This document shows positions 17,828 to 25,325 of a stretch of 64,000 nucleotides of DNA, piece after piece (the stretch's first letter is position 1; the number at the start of each line of letters is the position of its first letter). The DNA is from Eubacterium sp. TM05-53 (GTDB taxonomy: Bacteria > Bacillota_I > Bacilli_A > Erysipelotrichales > Erysipelotrichaceae): positions 1 through 64,000 of the forward strand of contig NZ_QSPK01000004.1 of NCBI RefSeq assembly GCF_003436425.1, in the 5' to 3' direction. The notes below the pieces were generated by a model, which was given only the letters and a program-made list of their open reading frames with translations, was not told the DNA's origin and did no database searches. The translations under genes and the position numbers were made by a program.

Positions 17828-17850
17828 TAGACAAATATTATATATGTCTA
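17828..17850. promoter_or_regulatory. probable GntR operator before gntR
   Basis: TAGACA (17828-17833) and TGTCTA (17845-17850) form an inverted repeat separated by 11 AT bases that include a TATAAT on the gntR strand. Binding would occlude the gntR promoter. Confidence 0.6.
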
Positions 17851-17977
17851 TGATGTATATATTATACATAAATATGATATATAAAGTAAATACTAAGTAT
17901 TAATTATTTTTTATATTTTCTAATGACTATAGACAATATAAATAAATAAAAAAATAAATATATATTTATTAAATAAA

Positions 17978-18010
17978 TGTCTAGACAAAAGAATCAAAAG
18001 AATATATAAT
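17978..18010 (+). promoter_or_regulatory. promoter and operator of the beta-glucoside PTS operon
   Basis: The perfect palindrome TGTCTAGACA (17978-17987) contains the -35 hexamer TAGACA (17982-17987). After 17 bases comes TATAAT (18005-18010). A repressor bound to the palindrome would cover the -35 directly. A further TAGACA half-site lies at 17930-17935. Confidence 0.75.
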
Positions 18011-18039
18011 GCATTCAGAAAGAAGGAGAGGACAACAAC

Positions 18040-19452
18040 ATGGAGTTTATTTCATTCCCTAAAAATTTCTGGTGGGGAGCAGCAACAAGCGGTCCACAGA
18101 GTGAAGGTACCTTTGATAAAAAACATGAAAATATCATGGATCATTGGTTTCATACTCGACCTGAAGATTTTTTTCAAGGTGTTGGACCGGATGTTGCGAG
18201 TGATTTTTATCATCACTACCAAGAAGATTTTAGCTTGATGAAACAATGTGGCTTTAATTCATTTCGAACTTCGATTCAATGGAGCCGTCTAATTTCAGAT
18301 TTTGAAACGTTTGAAGTGGATGAAAAAGCTGTTGAGTTTTATCGCAATGTAATTCAAGAAGCAAAAAAGAATGGTATTGAATTGGTTATGAATTTACATC
18401 ATTTTGATATGCCGGTTGAATTGCTCGAAAAATATGGTGGTTGGGAAAGTAAAAAGGTCGTAGATTTATTTGTAGGATTTGCGCAAAAATGTTTTGAGTT
18501 ATTTGGAAAAGATATTCGTTACTGGACAACTTTTAATGAGCCAATGGTTATTCCTGAAGCTGGATATCTTTATGGTTTCCATTATCCAAACTACAAAGGC
18601 AAAGGTAAGGAAGCTATGCAGGTGATATATAATATCAATCTTGCGAGTGCAAAAGTGATTGAAATGTATCATTCAATGAATTTGGAAGGGAAAATAGGAA
18701 TTATTCTAAACCTAACACCAGCTTATCCAAGAAGTGAAAGCAAGGAAGATTTAGCTGCATCTGAATTTACAGATGATTTATTTAATCGAGCATTCTTAGA
18801 TCCAGCTGTATATGGAAAGCTTCCAGAAAGATTAATAAAAGTGCTTGAAAAAGATGGTGTACTTTGGGAATATACAGATGAAGAATTAGAAGTTATTTCA
18901 AAAAATACGGTTGATTTTTTAGGAGTGAATTACTATCATCCAAAACGTGTTAAGGCACAAGATCATCCAGAAAATTTCAAGACACCATGGCAACCTGATC
19001 AATATTTTGAAGAGTGGTTCTGGCCAGAATGTCGTATGAATCCATATCGTGGATGGGAAATTTATCCAAAGGCAATTTATGATATTGCCAAAAATGTTCA
19101 AGATAATTATGGTAATATTCCATGGTTTATCAGTGAAAATGGTATGGGAGTCGAAGGAGAAGAAAAGTATTGGGATGAAGATGGCAATGTTCAAGATGAT
19201 TATCGTATTGATTTTTATGAAGAACATTTAGCTTGGTTAAACAAAGCGATGAAGGAAGGAAGCAATTGTTTTGGATTCCACGCATGGACAGCTTTTGATT
19301 GCTGGTCATGGAATAATGCTTATAAGAATCGTTATGGTTTTATCAAAGTTGATTTAGAAACACAAGAACGTACAATCAAAAAATCAGGACATTGGTATAA
19401 CGAATTGAGTAAACAAAATGGTTTTTATTATGATTTAAAAGAGGGAGAATAA
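18040..19452 (+). CDS. glycoside hydrolase family 1, 6-phospho-beta-glucosidase
   Basis: Hydrolyses phosphorylated beta-glucosides delivered by the PTS encoded next door. GH1 hallmarks are FWWGAATSGPQSEG at the N-terminus, the acid/base Glu167 in TFNEP, and the nucleophile Glu366 in SENG. The loop that holds the 6-phosphate in phospho-glycosidases reads SWNNAYKNRY. The Ser and Tyr are in place, but the usual Lys position holds Asn, with a Lys one residue earlier. The PTS context still argues for a phosphorylated substrate. GAAGGAGAGG precedes the ATG at 18040. Length 470 is normal. Confidence 0.9.
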   Translation: MEFISFPKNFWWGAATSGPQSEGTFDKKHENIMDHWFHTRPEDFFQGVGPDVASDFYHHYQEDFSLMKQCGFNSFRTSIQWSRLISDFETFEVDEKAVEFYRNVIQEAKKNGIELVMNLHHFDMPVELLEKYGGWESKKVVDLFVGFAQKCFELFGKDIRYWTTFNEPMVIPEAGYLYGFHYPNYKGKGKEAMQVIYNINLASAKVIEMYHSMNLEGKIGIILNLTPAYPRSESKEDLAASEFTDDLFNRAFLDPAVYGKLPERLIKVLEKDGVLWEYTDEELEVISKNTVDFLGVNYYHPKRVKAQDHPENFKTPWQPDQYFEEWFWPECRMNPYRGWEIYPKAIYDIAKNVQDNYGNIPWFISENGMGVEGEEKYWDEDGNVQDDYRIDFYEEHLAWLNKAMKEGSNCFGFHAWTAFDCWSWNNAYKNRYGFIKVDLETQERTIKKSGHWYNELSKQNGFYYDLKEGE

Positions 19453-19455
19453 AAA

Positions 19456-20775
19456 ATGTCATTAGAAAATAATAAATTTGTAGATAAGTTTACAATGGTG
19501 GCGGTTAAATTAGGAAATCAAATTCATTTACGTTCATTACGTGATGCATTTGCGACAGTAATGCCATTGTATATTTTGGCTGGTTTAGCCGTTTTATTAA
19601 ATAACACAGTATTTACTTGGATCTTCAGTGGAGATACACTAGCAAATGTTCAATACTGGGGAACAACAATTACAAATGCAACATTAAATATTTCCGGATT
19701 ATTGATTGCAGCAATTATTGGGTATTGCTTGGCACGTAACCGTGATTTTGAAAATCCATTAGCTGCATCTATGATTTCAATGGCTTGCTTAATTGCGATG
19801 ATGCCAAACACAGTCAGTGTAACTCCAAACGGTGCAGAAACTGCAGTTGAAGTATCAGGTGTATTGCCTTTCGCAAATTTAGGAACAGGATCTATGTTTG
19901 CCGGAGTAATCGTGGCATTACTTGCGACAGAAGCATTTATCAAAGTATCTAACATTAAAAAACTTCAAGTGAACTTAGGTGATAACGTACCTCCTGCAGT
20001 AGGAAAATCATTCAATGTATTAATTCCAGTAATTATTGTTGTTTCATTATTTGGTTTTGTTTCTGCTGCTCTATTCAATTTAACAGGAAATAATATCATC
20101 AACTTAATTACAACATTTATCCAAGAACCATTACGTCACATTGGAACAGGATTATGGGGATGTATCATTCTTTACTCTTTAGGAAATATGTTATGGTTGT
20201 TTGGTATTCACCAATCGGTTATTTACAGTTCAATCTTAGAACCACTATTAATTATCAATATTACAGAAAATATTGCAGCATATAGTGCAGGACAAGCTAT
20301 TCCAAACATTATTAACGTTTCTCAAGTTACAACTTATGGTTTGATGGGTGGATCTGGATCAACAATTTGTTTATTAATTGCGACTTTCTTAGTTGGTAAA
20401 AACGCAATGACAAAAAATGTTGCCAAAATGTCAGTAGCACCTGGAATCTTCAATATCAATGAACCAGTTATCTTTGGATATCCAATTGTTTATAACATCA
20501 CTATGGCCATTCCATTTGTCTTGGTTCCAGCTTTAGGTATCCTAATTTCTTATATCGCAACTGCATCAGGATTCATGAGCCCATGTGTATCATTAGTTCC
20601 TTGGACAACACCACCTTTATTAAGTTCTTTCTTAGCTACAGCTGGAGACTTGAAAGCTGTGTTAGTTCAAGCTATTGTATTAGTGTTAGGTGTATTAATT
20701 TATATTCCATTTGTTAAAATTAATGACAGAGTATTAGAAAAACAAGCCGCAATTGAGAATGAAGGAGAAGAATAA
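19456..20775 (+). CDS. PTS lactose/cellobiose-family EIIC permease
   Basis: Membrane component that moves and phosphorylates the sugar together with EIIA and EIIB. The 439-residue protein starts LGNQIHLRSLRDAFATVMPL, typical of cellobiose EIIC, and has about ten hydrophobic helices. The conserved central stretch GGSGSTICLLIATFLVGKN and the NINEPVIFGYPIV motif with the substrate-contacting Glu are present. It lies three bases after the glucosidase gene and two before EIIB, in a tight operon. Cellobiose or another beta-glucoside is the expected substrate, judged from the neighbouring GH1 gene. Confidence 0.92.
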   Translation: MSLENNKFVDKFTMVAVKLGNQIHLRSLRDAFATVMPLYILAGLAVLLNNTVFTWIFSGDTLANVQYWGTTITNATLNISGLLIAAIIGYCLARNRDFENPLAASMISMACLIAMMPNTVSVTPNGAETAVEVSGVLPFANLGTGSMFAGVIVALLATEAFIKVSNIKKLQVNLGDNVPPAVGKSFNVLIPVIIVVSLFGFVSAALFNLTGNNIINLITTFIQEPLRHIGTGLWGCIILYSLGNMLWLFGIHQSVIYSSILEPLLIINITENIAAYSAGQAIPNIINVSQVTTYGLMGGSGSTICLLIATFLVGKNAMTKNVAKMSVAPGIFNINEPVIFGYPIVYNITMAIPFVLVPALGILISYIATASGFMSPCVSLVPWTTPPLLSSFLATAGDLKAVLVQAIVLVLGVLIYIPFVKINDRVLEKQAAIENEGEE

Positions 20776-20777
20776 TC

Positions 20778-21077
20778 ATGAAAACAATCTTATTGGTATG
20801 TAATGCTGGTATGTCAACAAGTATGTTAGTAAAGAAAATGCAGGACGCAGCTAAAACAATGGGTGTTGAAGTTGAAATCAGTGCAAAATCTTTAACAGAA
20901 GCAAAGAAAAATTTGGGGACTCCAGATATGATCTTGTTAGGACCACAAATTCGTTATGAATTAAAGAATGTTCAGGCAATGGCACCAAACTTACCTGTAG
21001 AAGCTATTAATATGCAAGATTATGGTATGATGAATGGTAAAAAAGTATTAGAACATGCTTTGAAGGTGTTAGGATAA
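20778..21077 (+). CDS. PTS lactose/cellobiose-family EIIB
   Basis: Cytoplasmic phosphocarrier of 99 residues. The phosphorylated cysteine is Cys8 in LLVCNAGMSTSML, the standard P-loop of cellobiose EIIB. The rest follows the Rossmann-like fold (GTPDMILLGPQIRYELKN). It receives phosphate from the EIIA encoded next and passes it to the sugar bound in EIIC. Its TAA overlaps the ATG of EIIA by one base (TAATG), so the two are translationally coupled. Confidence 0.94.
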   Translation: MKTILLVCNAGMSTSMLVKKMQDAAKTMGVEVEISAKSLTEAKKNLGTPDMILLGPQIRYELKNVQAMAPNLPVEAINMQDYGMMNGKKVLEHALKVLG

Positions 21078-21391
21078 TGAACGAAGAATTTGAAATGATT
21101 TGCTTCCAGATTATTTCTAATAGTGGAGCTGCAAAATCAAATTATGTAGAAGCCATTCAAAAGGCAAAAGAAAAGGATTATGAAGCCGCTAAAGAATTGA
21201 TGGAAGGTGCTGAAGAATTCTTTGTAGGGGCCCACAAAGTACATGCTGATTTGATTCAAAGAGAAGCTCAAGGACAAAAGACAGAATTCTCTTTATTGTT
21301 CATGCATGCAGAAGATCAAATGGCGAGTTGTGAAATGGCTAAATTGTTAGCTGAAGAAATCATTGAATTGTATCAAAAAGTAGATGCTTAA
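21077..21391 (+). CDS. PTS lactose/cellobiose-family EIIA
   Basis: All-helical phosphocarrier of 104 residues. The phosphorylated His77 and metal-binding Asp80 lie in LLFMHAEDQM, matching the HAQD motif of lactose-type EIIA. The region GAHKVHADLIQREAQG is also characteristic. It takes phosphate from HPr and passes it to EIIB. The His that commonly follows the Asp is Gln here, a modest change. The stop overlaps the start of the ROK kinase gene (TAATG). Confidence 0.93.
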   Translation: MNEEFEMICFQIISNSGAAKSNYVEAIQKAKEKDYEAAKELMEGAEEFFVGAHKVHADLIQREAQGQKTEFSLLFMHAEDQMASCEMAKLLAEEIIELYQKVDA

Positions 21392-22290
21392 TGTTTATGA
21401 AGTATGCCGTGGCAATTGATATTGGAGGAACAAATACACGTGTTGCTCTAATTGATGAAAATTATGTAATTGAACAAAGAATTCAATTTCCAACAGATGC
21501 AGATGATCCATATGTAACAATGCATCAAATTAAAGAAGCTATTGATGGATTCAATAAGGACATTGTAGGTGTGGGCATGTCTTGTCCTGGACCACTTGAT
21601 TTGATGGCAGGAAAGATCTTAACAACACCAAACCTACATGGAAAATGGCATGGATTCTATGTGTCTAAAGAATTAGAAAACTTGATTCATAAACCTGTAC
21701 AACTTGAAAATGATGCGAATCTAGCAGCTCTTGCAGAAGCTGTTATTGGTGAAGGAAAAGATTCTAATATCGTTCAATATTTAACGGTATCTACAGGACT
21801 AGGAGCCGGACTTGTTATCAACAAGAAAGTATTCCAAGGAGCTCATGGCTTTGCGAATGAAGTCGCAAATACATGTCTATGGAATAATGGACCAAGTCAT
21901 GGAAGTATTTATCCAGGTGGAATTGAAGCTATCTGTAGTGGAACAGCCATTGAGCAACGTGCAAAAAAAGCAGGTTTAGTGGTTGCTCATGCAGGCGAAG
22001 TCAATGATTTAGCACTTCAAGGAAATTTAGAAGCTAAAATGATTATGGATGATGCAAAACTATATTTGGCAAATTATATTGCAGGTATACAAGCTTTTGT
22101 GGATCCGGAAATGGTGATTCTTGGAGGATCAGTCGCATTAAAGATTCCAGGTTTTGTAGAAGAAGTTGAAAGCTTAGTAAAAGAAAAAGTATATGCAGTA
22201 ATTGCACCTTTAGTTAAGGTAAGAAAATCAACTCTAAATGAAGATAGTGGATTACTTGGTGCAGCATGTCTTGCGTTTTCTAAATTATAA
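21391..22290 (+). CDS. ROK-family sugar kinase without the usual zinc motif
   Basis: The N-terminal ATP phosphate loop VAIDIGGTNTRVALID and the second ATPase motif QYLTVSTGLGAGLVINKKV define ROK. Catalytic Asp is in LENDANLAAL. The CxCGxxGCxE zinc signature present in most ROK kinases is missing: that stretch reads SHGSIYPGGIEAICSG. As last gene of a beta-glucoside PTS operon it may phosphorylate glucose released by the GH1 enzyme, or a disaccharide in the manner of BglK; the sequence does not decide. Overlap with EIIA indicates coupling. A terminator follows. Confidence 0.87.
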   Translation: MFMKYAVAIDIGGTNTRVALIDENYVIEQRIQFPTDADDPYVTMHQIKEAIDGFNKDIVGVGMSCPGPLDLMAGKILTTPNLHGKWHGFYVSKELENLIHKPVQLENDANLAALAEAVIGEGKDSNIVQYLTVSTGLGAGLVINKKVFQGAHGFANEVANTCLWNNGPSHGSIYPGGIEAICSGTAIEQRAKKAGLVVAHAGEVNDLALQGNLEAKMIMDDAKLYLANYIAGIQAFVDPEMVILGGSVALKIPGFVEEVESLVKEKVYAVIAPLVKVRKSTLNEDSGLLGAACLAFSKL

Positions 22291-22296
22291 AATAAG

Positions 22297-22342
22297 AACC
22301 GATAAAGATGATTTTAAACAATCATAATATCGGTTTTTTTTA
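22297..22342 (+). terminator. terminator of the beta-glucoside operon
   Basis: AACCGATA (22297-22304) pairs with TATCGGTT (22328-22335), followed by a run of T. An inner GATGATT/AATCAT pair may extend the stem. Confidence 0.75.
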
Positions 22343-22481
22343 TATATTAAGATTTTGGTTTCAGAACAGGGGAATGTGGTATGTGAAAAACTATCAAATT
22401 GTCACAATTTGTGGGTTATCAGCAACGACAAAAAGGACTATCGTAATAGCCAACATTTTGTATTTGTCTGAAGTTGTCGAA

Positions 22482-22616
22482 TTATTTTTTTACAATCATT
22501 TTATGATCACATTCAGGGAAATGCATCATATAGTTTTCTTCAGGTTCATTTGAAAATAATTCATCAATCAACCATCTAGGTACTTCTTCTTCGTAAGTGC
22601 ATTTTGTACATTTCAT
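22482..22616 (-). CDS. small cysteine-containing protein (44 aa), possibly truncated
   Basis: On the minus strand ATG 22616 opens a 44-codon frame MKCTKCTYEEEVPRWL..., ending FPECDHKMIVKK and TAA. CxxC near the N-terminus and CxH near the C-terminus suggest a small zinc-ribbon protein. Another frame just upstream begins MTEHTEKDV and would join it after a two-base shift, so the gene may be a frameshifted remnant of a slightly longer protein. It lies between the PTS operon terminator and the tnpB remnant. No function is assigned. Confidence 0.35.
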   Translation of the reverse strand: MKCTKCTYEEEVPRWLIDELFSNEPEENYMMHFPECDHKMIVKK

Positions 22617-22670
22617 CAATACATCTTTTTCTGTATGTTCTGTCATTTCTTTTGTCCTTGAATGGATTAT

Positions 22671-23150
22671 ATGTATAAGTATACTGCATGTGCCAAGGAT
22701 CTAGTTTCTTTAAAGAAAGAATATGAATGGCTTAAGGAAGTGGATTCGATTGCTTTGCAGTCAAGTGTAAAGAATCTGGACACGGCATAATTCAATTTCT
22801 TTCGAAAAAAGGCTGAATATCCTAGATTCAAATCGAAGAAGACGCATCGTTATTCGTATACAACGAAATATACGAATGGAAATATTGAACTCATAGATAA
22901 TAAGGTCAAGCTTCCTAAGATTGGTCTTGTAAAGATAAAGAAAACACGACCACCTAAGGGAAGACTACTTAGTGCAACCATTTCACAAGTACCAAGTGGA
23001 AAGTATTATGTTTCATTATGTTATACGGATGTGGAAGAAGTATTATTTCCACTAACATATAATGAGACAGGTATCGATCTAGGTATCAAGGATTTTATCG
23101 TATTGAGTAATGGAGAAAAGGTGGAGAATCCAAAATATCTGATGAATTAA
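22671..23150 (+). pseudogene. decayed tnpB (IS200/IS605-type RNA-guided nuclease) fragment
   Basis: One frame from ATG 22671 reads as the N-terminal half of TnpB: KEYEWLKEVDSIALQSSVKNLDTA, then an in-frame TAA (22788-22790), then FFRKKAEYPRFKSKKTHRYS and the RuvC-I strand ETGIDLGIKDFIVLSNGEK before a second TAA at 23148. The RuvC-II and -III parts and the zinc finger are missing, so it cannot encode an active nuclease. No tnpA is nearby. The element is an old, broken insertion. Confidence 0.8.
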
Positions 23151-23634
23151 GGACTGTGTACTATTTAAAGAGTGATTACGTGTATTTTAATAAGCATTCT
23201 AATTTAGAAAATGATTTATGGAAACATATCGAAGAAATGAAAAAGAGCGGTATTCAAGAAATTTTGAAATTAAAAACAATGCAAAAGGATATAAAAACTT
23301 TCTGAGACATAGAAACAGATGCCTTTATTGCATGAATAAAACTACTAAGCCAAATTACGCAGGTTCTCACAAATCAATTCGTATGAAAGGTTGGCCTAGA
23401 GGTTGTTACAAGAAAAATAAATAAAACATCAAATAAATCATTAGACAAAAAAACGGGTCATTTCACCAACGAAGTGGTGAATATGACCCATTTTTAATAA
23501 ATTCATAAATTGAAGTTTTCTTAACCTGATACGGAAACCCTACACTATTTTAGAGCGCCGATTTTTAAATCTTGAATATTCGGTCCTTTTTTTATTAAGC
23601 TGAAACTTATTTATTCATTACAGCCCCTTTTTGT
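23151..23634. other. gene-poor debris after the tnpB remnant
   Basis: Short open stretches here (for instance 23218-23424) have no good ribosome-binding site and resemble no family I recognise. They may be fragments of the same insertion. Two hairpins stand out: GGGTCATTTCACC.../...GGTGAATATGACCC at 23455-23489 and CCGAT.../TTCGG at 23558-23583 followed by a T run. Confidence 0.4.
23455..23496. terminator. strong hairpin, probable terminator
   Basis: GGGTCAT-TTCACC and GGTGAA-TATGACCC pair along almost their whole length, with T on the right and A on the left, so it could act in both directions. Confidence 0.6.
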
Positions 23635-24372
23635 TTATTTATTTTCAGTAATATATTTGTTGAAAGCCTTCGCAATAGCCTGGGCAATCTCCTTTTGATT
23701 TGCTGGATTTTCAAGTTTTTGTATTTCCTTGGCATTCGTACTAAAACCAGCTTCAAATAAGATGGCTGGGATTTTTTGTTCATCAACTACATGTAGAGGA
23801 TAAAATTCGGTTGTAAGAGTACCACGATCATGTGTCCATTCTAAATCAGATAAGTTTTTAGATATATATTCTGTGATTTGTTCACTTGCTTGATCGTCTT
23901 GACGTATATAAGAAACATATCCAGAACAAGTAGGATCTTCATTTGAATTGATATGGAAGGAGAAGAAATAATCGGCTTTTTCTTTTTTAGCCATCTCAAC
24001 TCTTGCTTTTAAATCCTCGGATTCATCTTCTGGCCAAGTTACTTTATCACTGGTACGAGTATAGATAACCTTGATTTCTGGATTTAGTTCTTCTAGCTGT
24101 TTACCTGTTTCTAAAGCCAAAGCCAAAGTTAAATCTTTTTCGGTAGTACCATCCTCTGCAACGGTTCCTCCATCATAACCACCATGTCCAGCATCAATCA
24201 TGACAGTCGCAATCGTTTCGTAATGTTTATTGACTGTTTTTGTTTTTGAATCTGAATTTGAATTTGAATGGTTTGACAACAAAACTGTGAAAGTACCTAT
24301 AACCAAACATACACATGCCAAAACAATAAGTAGGTTTTGTGGTTTCAACTTTCTCTTCTGTGAATTTTGCAT
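23635..24372 (-). CDS. N-acetylmuramoyl-L-alanine amidase (Amidase_3), membrane-anchored
   Basis: Zinc amidase that cuts the bond between muramic acid and the stem peptide. An N-terminal membrane anchor (LLIVLACVCLVIGTFTVLL, about residues 14-32) is followed by a Ser/Asn-rich linker. The catalytic domain has DAGHGGYDGG (first zinc His), TTEKDLTL (Glu ligand), FSFHIN (second His) and LFEAGF (catalytic Glu). It has no SH3 or LysM wall-binding domain, so it probably acts while tethered to the membrane. It follows yggS after 27 bases on the same strand and may be co-transcribed with it. Confidence 0.92.
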   Translation of the reverse strand: MQNSQKRKLKPQNLLIVLACVCLVIGTFTVLLSNHSNSNSDSKTKTVNKHYETIATVMIDAGHGGYDGGTVAEDGTTEKDLTLALALETGKQLEELNPEIKVIYTRTSDKVTWPEDESEDLKARVEMAKKEKADYFFSFHINSNEDPTCSGYVSYIRQDDQASEQITEYISKNLSDLEWTHDRGTLTTEFYPLHVVDEQKIPAILFEAGFSTNAKEIQKLENPANQKEIAQAIAKAFNKYITENK

Positions 24373-24399
24373 GGGATTAGTATAGCACTGTTTAAAAAA

Positions 24400-25017
24400 T
24401 TATTCAAAAATTGCGCGTCCAATTCGAACTGTATTCGAACCATGTTTAATAGCTAACTTATAATCTTGAGACATCCCCATGGATAAAGTATCCATATCTG
24501 GATATTGCTCTTTGAGCTCTAAATAAAGGGTGTGCATCTGTTCAAATTCAGATTCTACTAATGCCTGATCTGCTGTTTTTGAAGCAACACACATAATTCC
24601 TTTGATTTGAATATGTTTAAATTCCTGCAATTGAGAAATAAAGTTTTTGGCATCCTTAAAAGGATATCCCGTTTTATTTGGATCTTCAGAAATCTTTAGT
24701 TCCACTAAGACTTTTTGCGTGATGCTATGTTTATTCGCCTGCTTTTCAATTTCTTCAGCAAGTTTCAATGAATCCAAACTTTCAATCACATCGACCTTTC
24801 CAATAATATATTTCACTTTGTTTGTCTGTAGATGACCAATAATATGCCAAGTATATTTTGGATCATACTTATCTATAAATTCCTGTACACGATTTTCTCC
24901 AAAAGTAGTTAGCCCCATTTTTGCGACTTCATCAATCTCTTCCTTTGTACGCGTTTTAGATACAGCCACTACATTAAAATCCTGTGCCTTTAGTTCTTCA
25001 ATTAATTCTTTATTCAT
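24400..25017 (-). CDS. yggS: PLP homeostasis protein, YggS/YlmE family
   Basis: Pyridoxal-phosphate-binding TIM-barrel protein of the alanine racemase N-terminal family. The PLP lysine is Lys21 in VVAVSKTR. Further family marks are FGENRVQEF, WHIIGHLQTNK, LSMGMSQDYKLAI and TVRIGRAIFE. At 205 residues it is somewhat short at the N-terminus compared with the usual 225-230. AAAGGACT lies before its ATG at 25017. Its promoter and RBS lie wholly within the left copy of a 175-bp duplication created by an insertion sequence, so expression should have survived the insertion. Confidence 0.92.
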   Translation of the reverse strand: MNKELIEELKAQDFNVVAVSKTRTKEEIDEVAKMGLTTFGENRVQEFIDKYDPKYTWHIIGHLQTNKVKYIIGKVDVIESLDSLKLAEEIEKQANKHSITQKVLVELKISEDPNKTGYPFKDAKNFISQLQEFKHIQIKGIMCVASKTADQALVESEFEQMHTLYLELKEQYPDMDTLSMGMSQDYKLAIKHGSNTVRIGRAIFE

Positions 25018-25190
25018 ATTAAAACAGTCCTTTCAATACAAATCTAATTATAATCGAAGAAAAAAAAGAAGCAATATTTGCTTCTAATTAAATAGTTTTC
25101 CAAACAACCATCTTATAGTTGGTCCACAATAACAAATTTGCCAAAAGAAAGCCATGGGAAAATTAAATAAAAAATCAGTAAGAATGACTC
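25016..25190. repeat. left copy of 175-bp target-site duplication
   Basis: These 175 bases are repeated at 27265-27439 with no difference that I can see. The copy starts at the yggS start codon and ends where the insertion sequence begins. On the minus strand it holds an AGAAGCAA/TTGCTTCT terminator followed by eight T, and then a TATAAT that can serve yggS. Confidence 0.9.
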
Positions 25191-25325
25191 GGGAGTTTAA
25201 CACTTGCTCATAGCCGAAATAGTCAAATGTCGTTTATGTACGGCTTTTTTTTCGTCAAATTTTTATTTTTTATTGTTGTATGTGTTGTAATTGTGATATA
25301 ATAGTTGTAAAGGATGGCTGCTTCT

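Noticed and set aside
22308-22553. An 81-codon plus-strand ORF after the ROK kinase
   Set aside because: It starts within the terminator hairpin, has no RBS and no recognisable domain.
23218-23424. A 68-codon ORF with CLYC motif
   Set aside because: No RBS or family match, and it lies in debris after the tnpB remnant, so I do not call it a gene.
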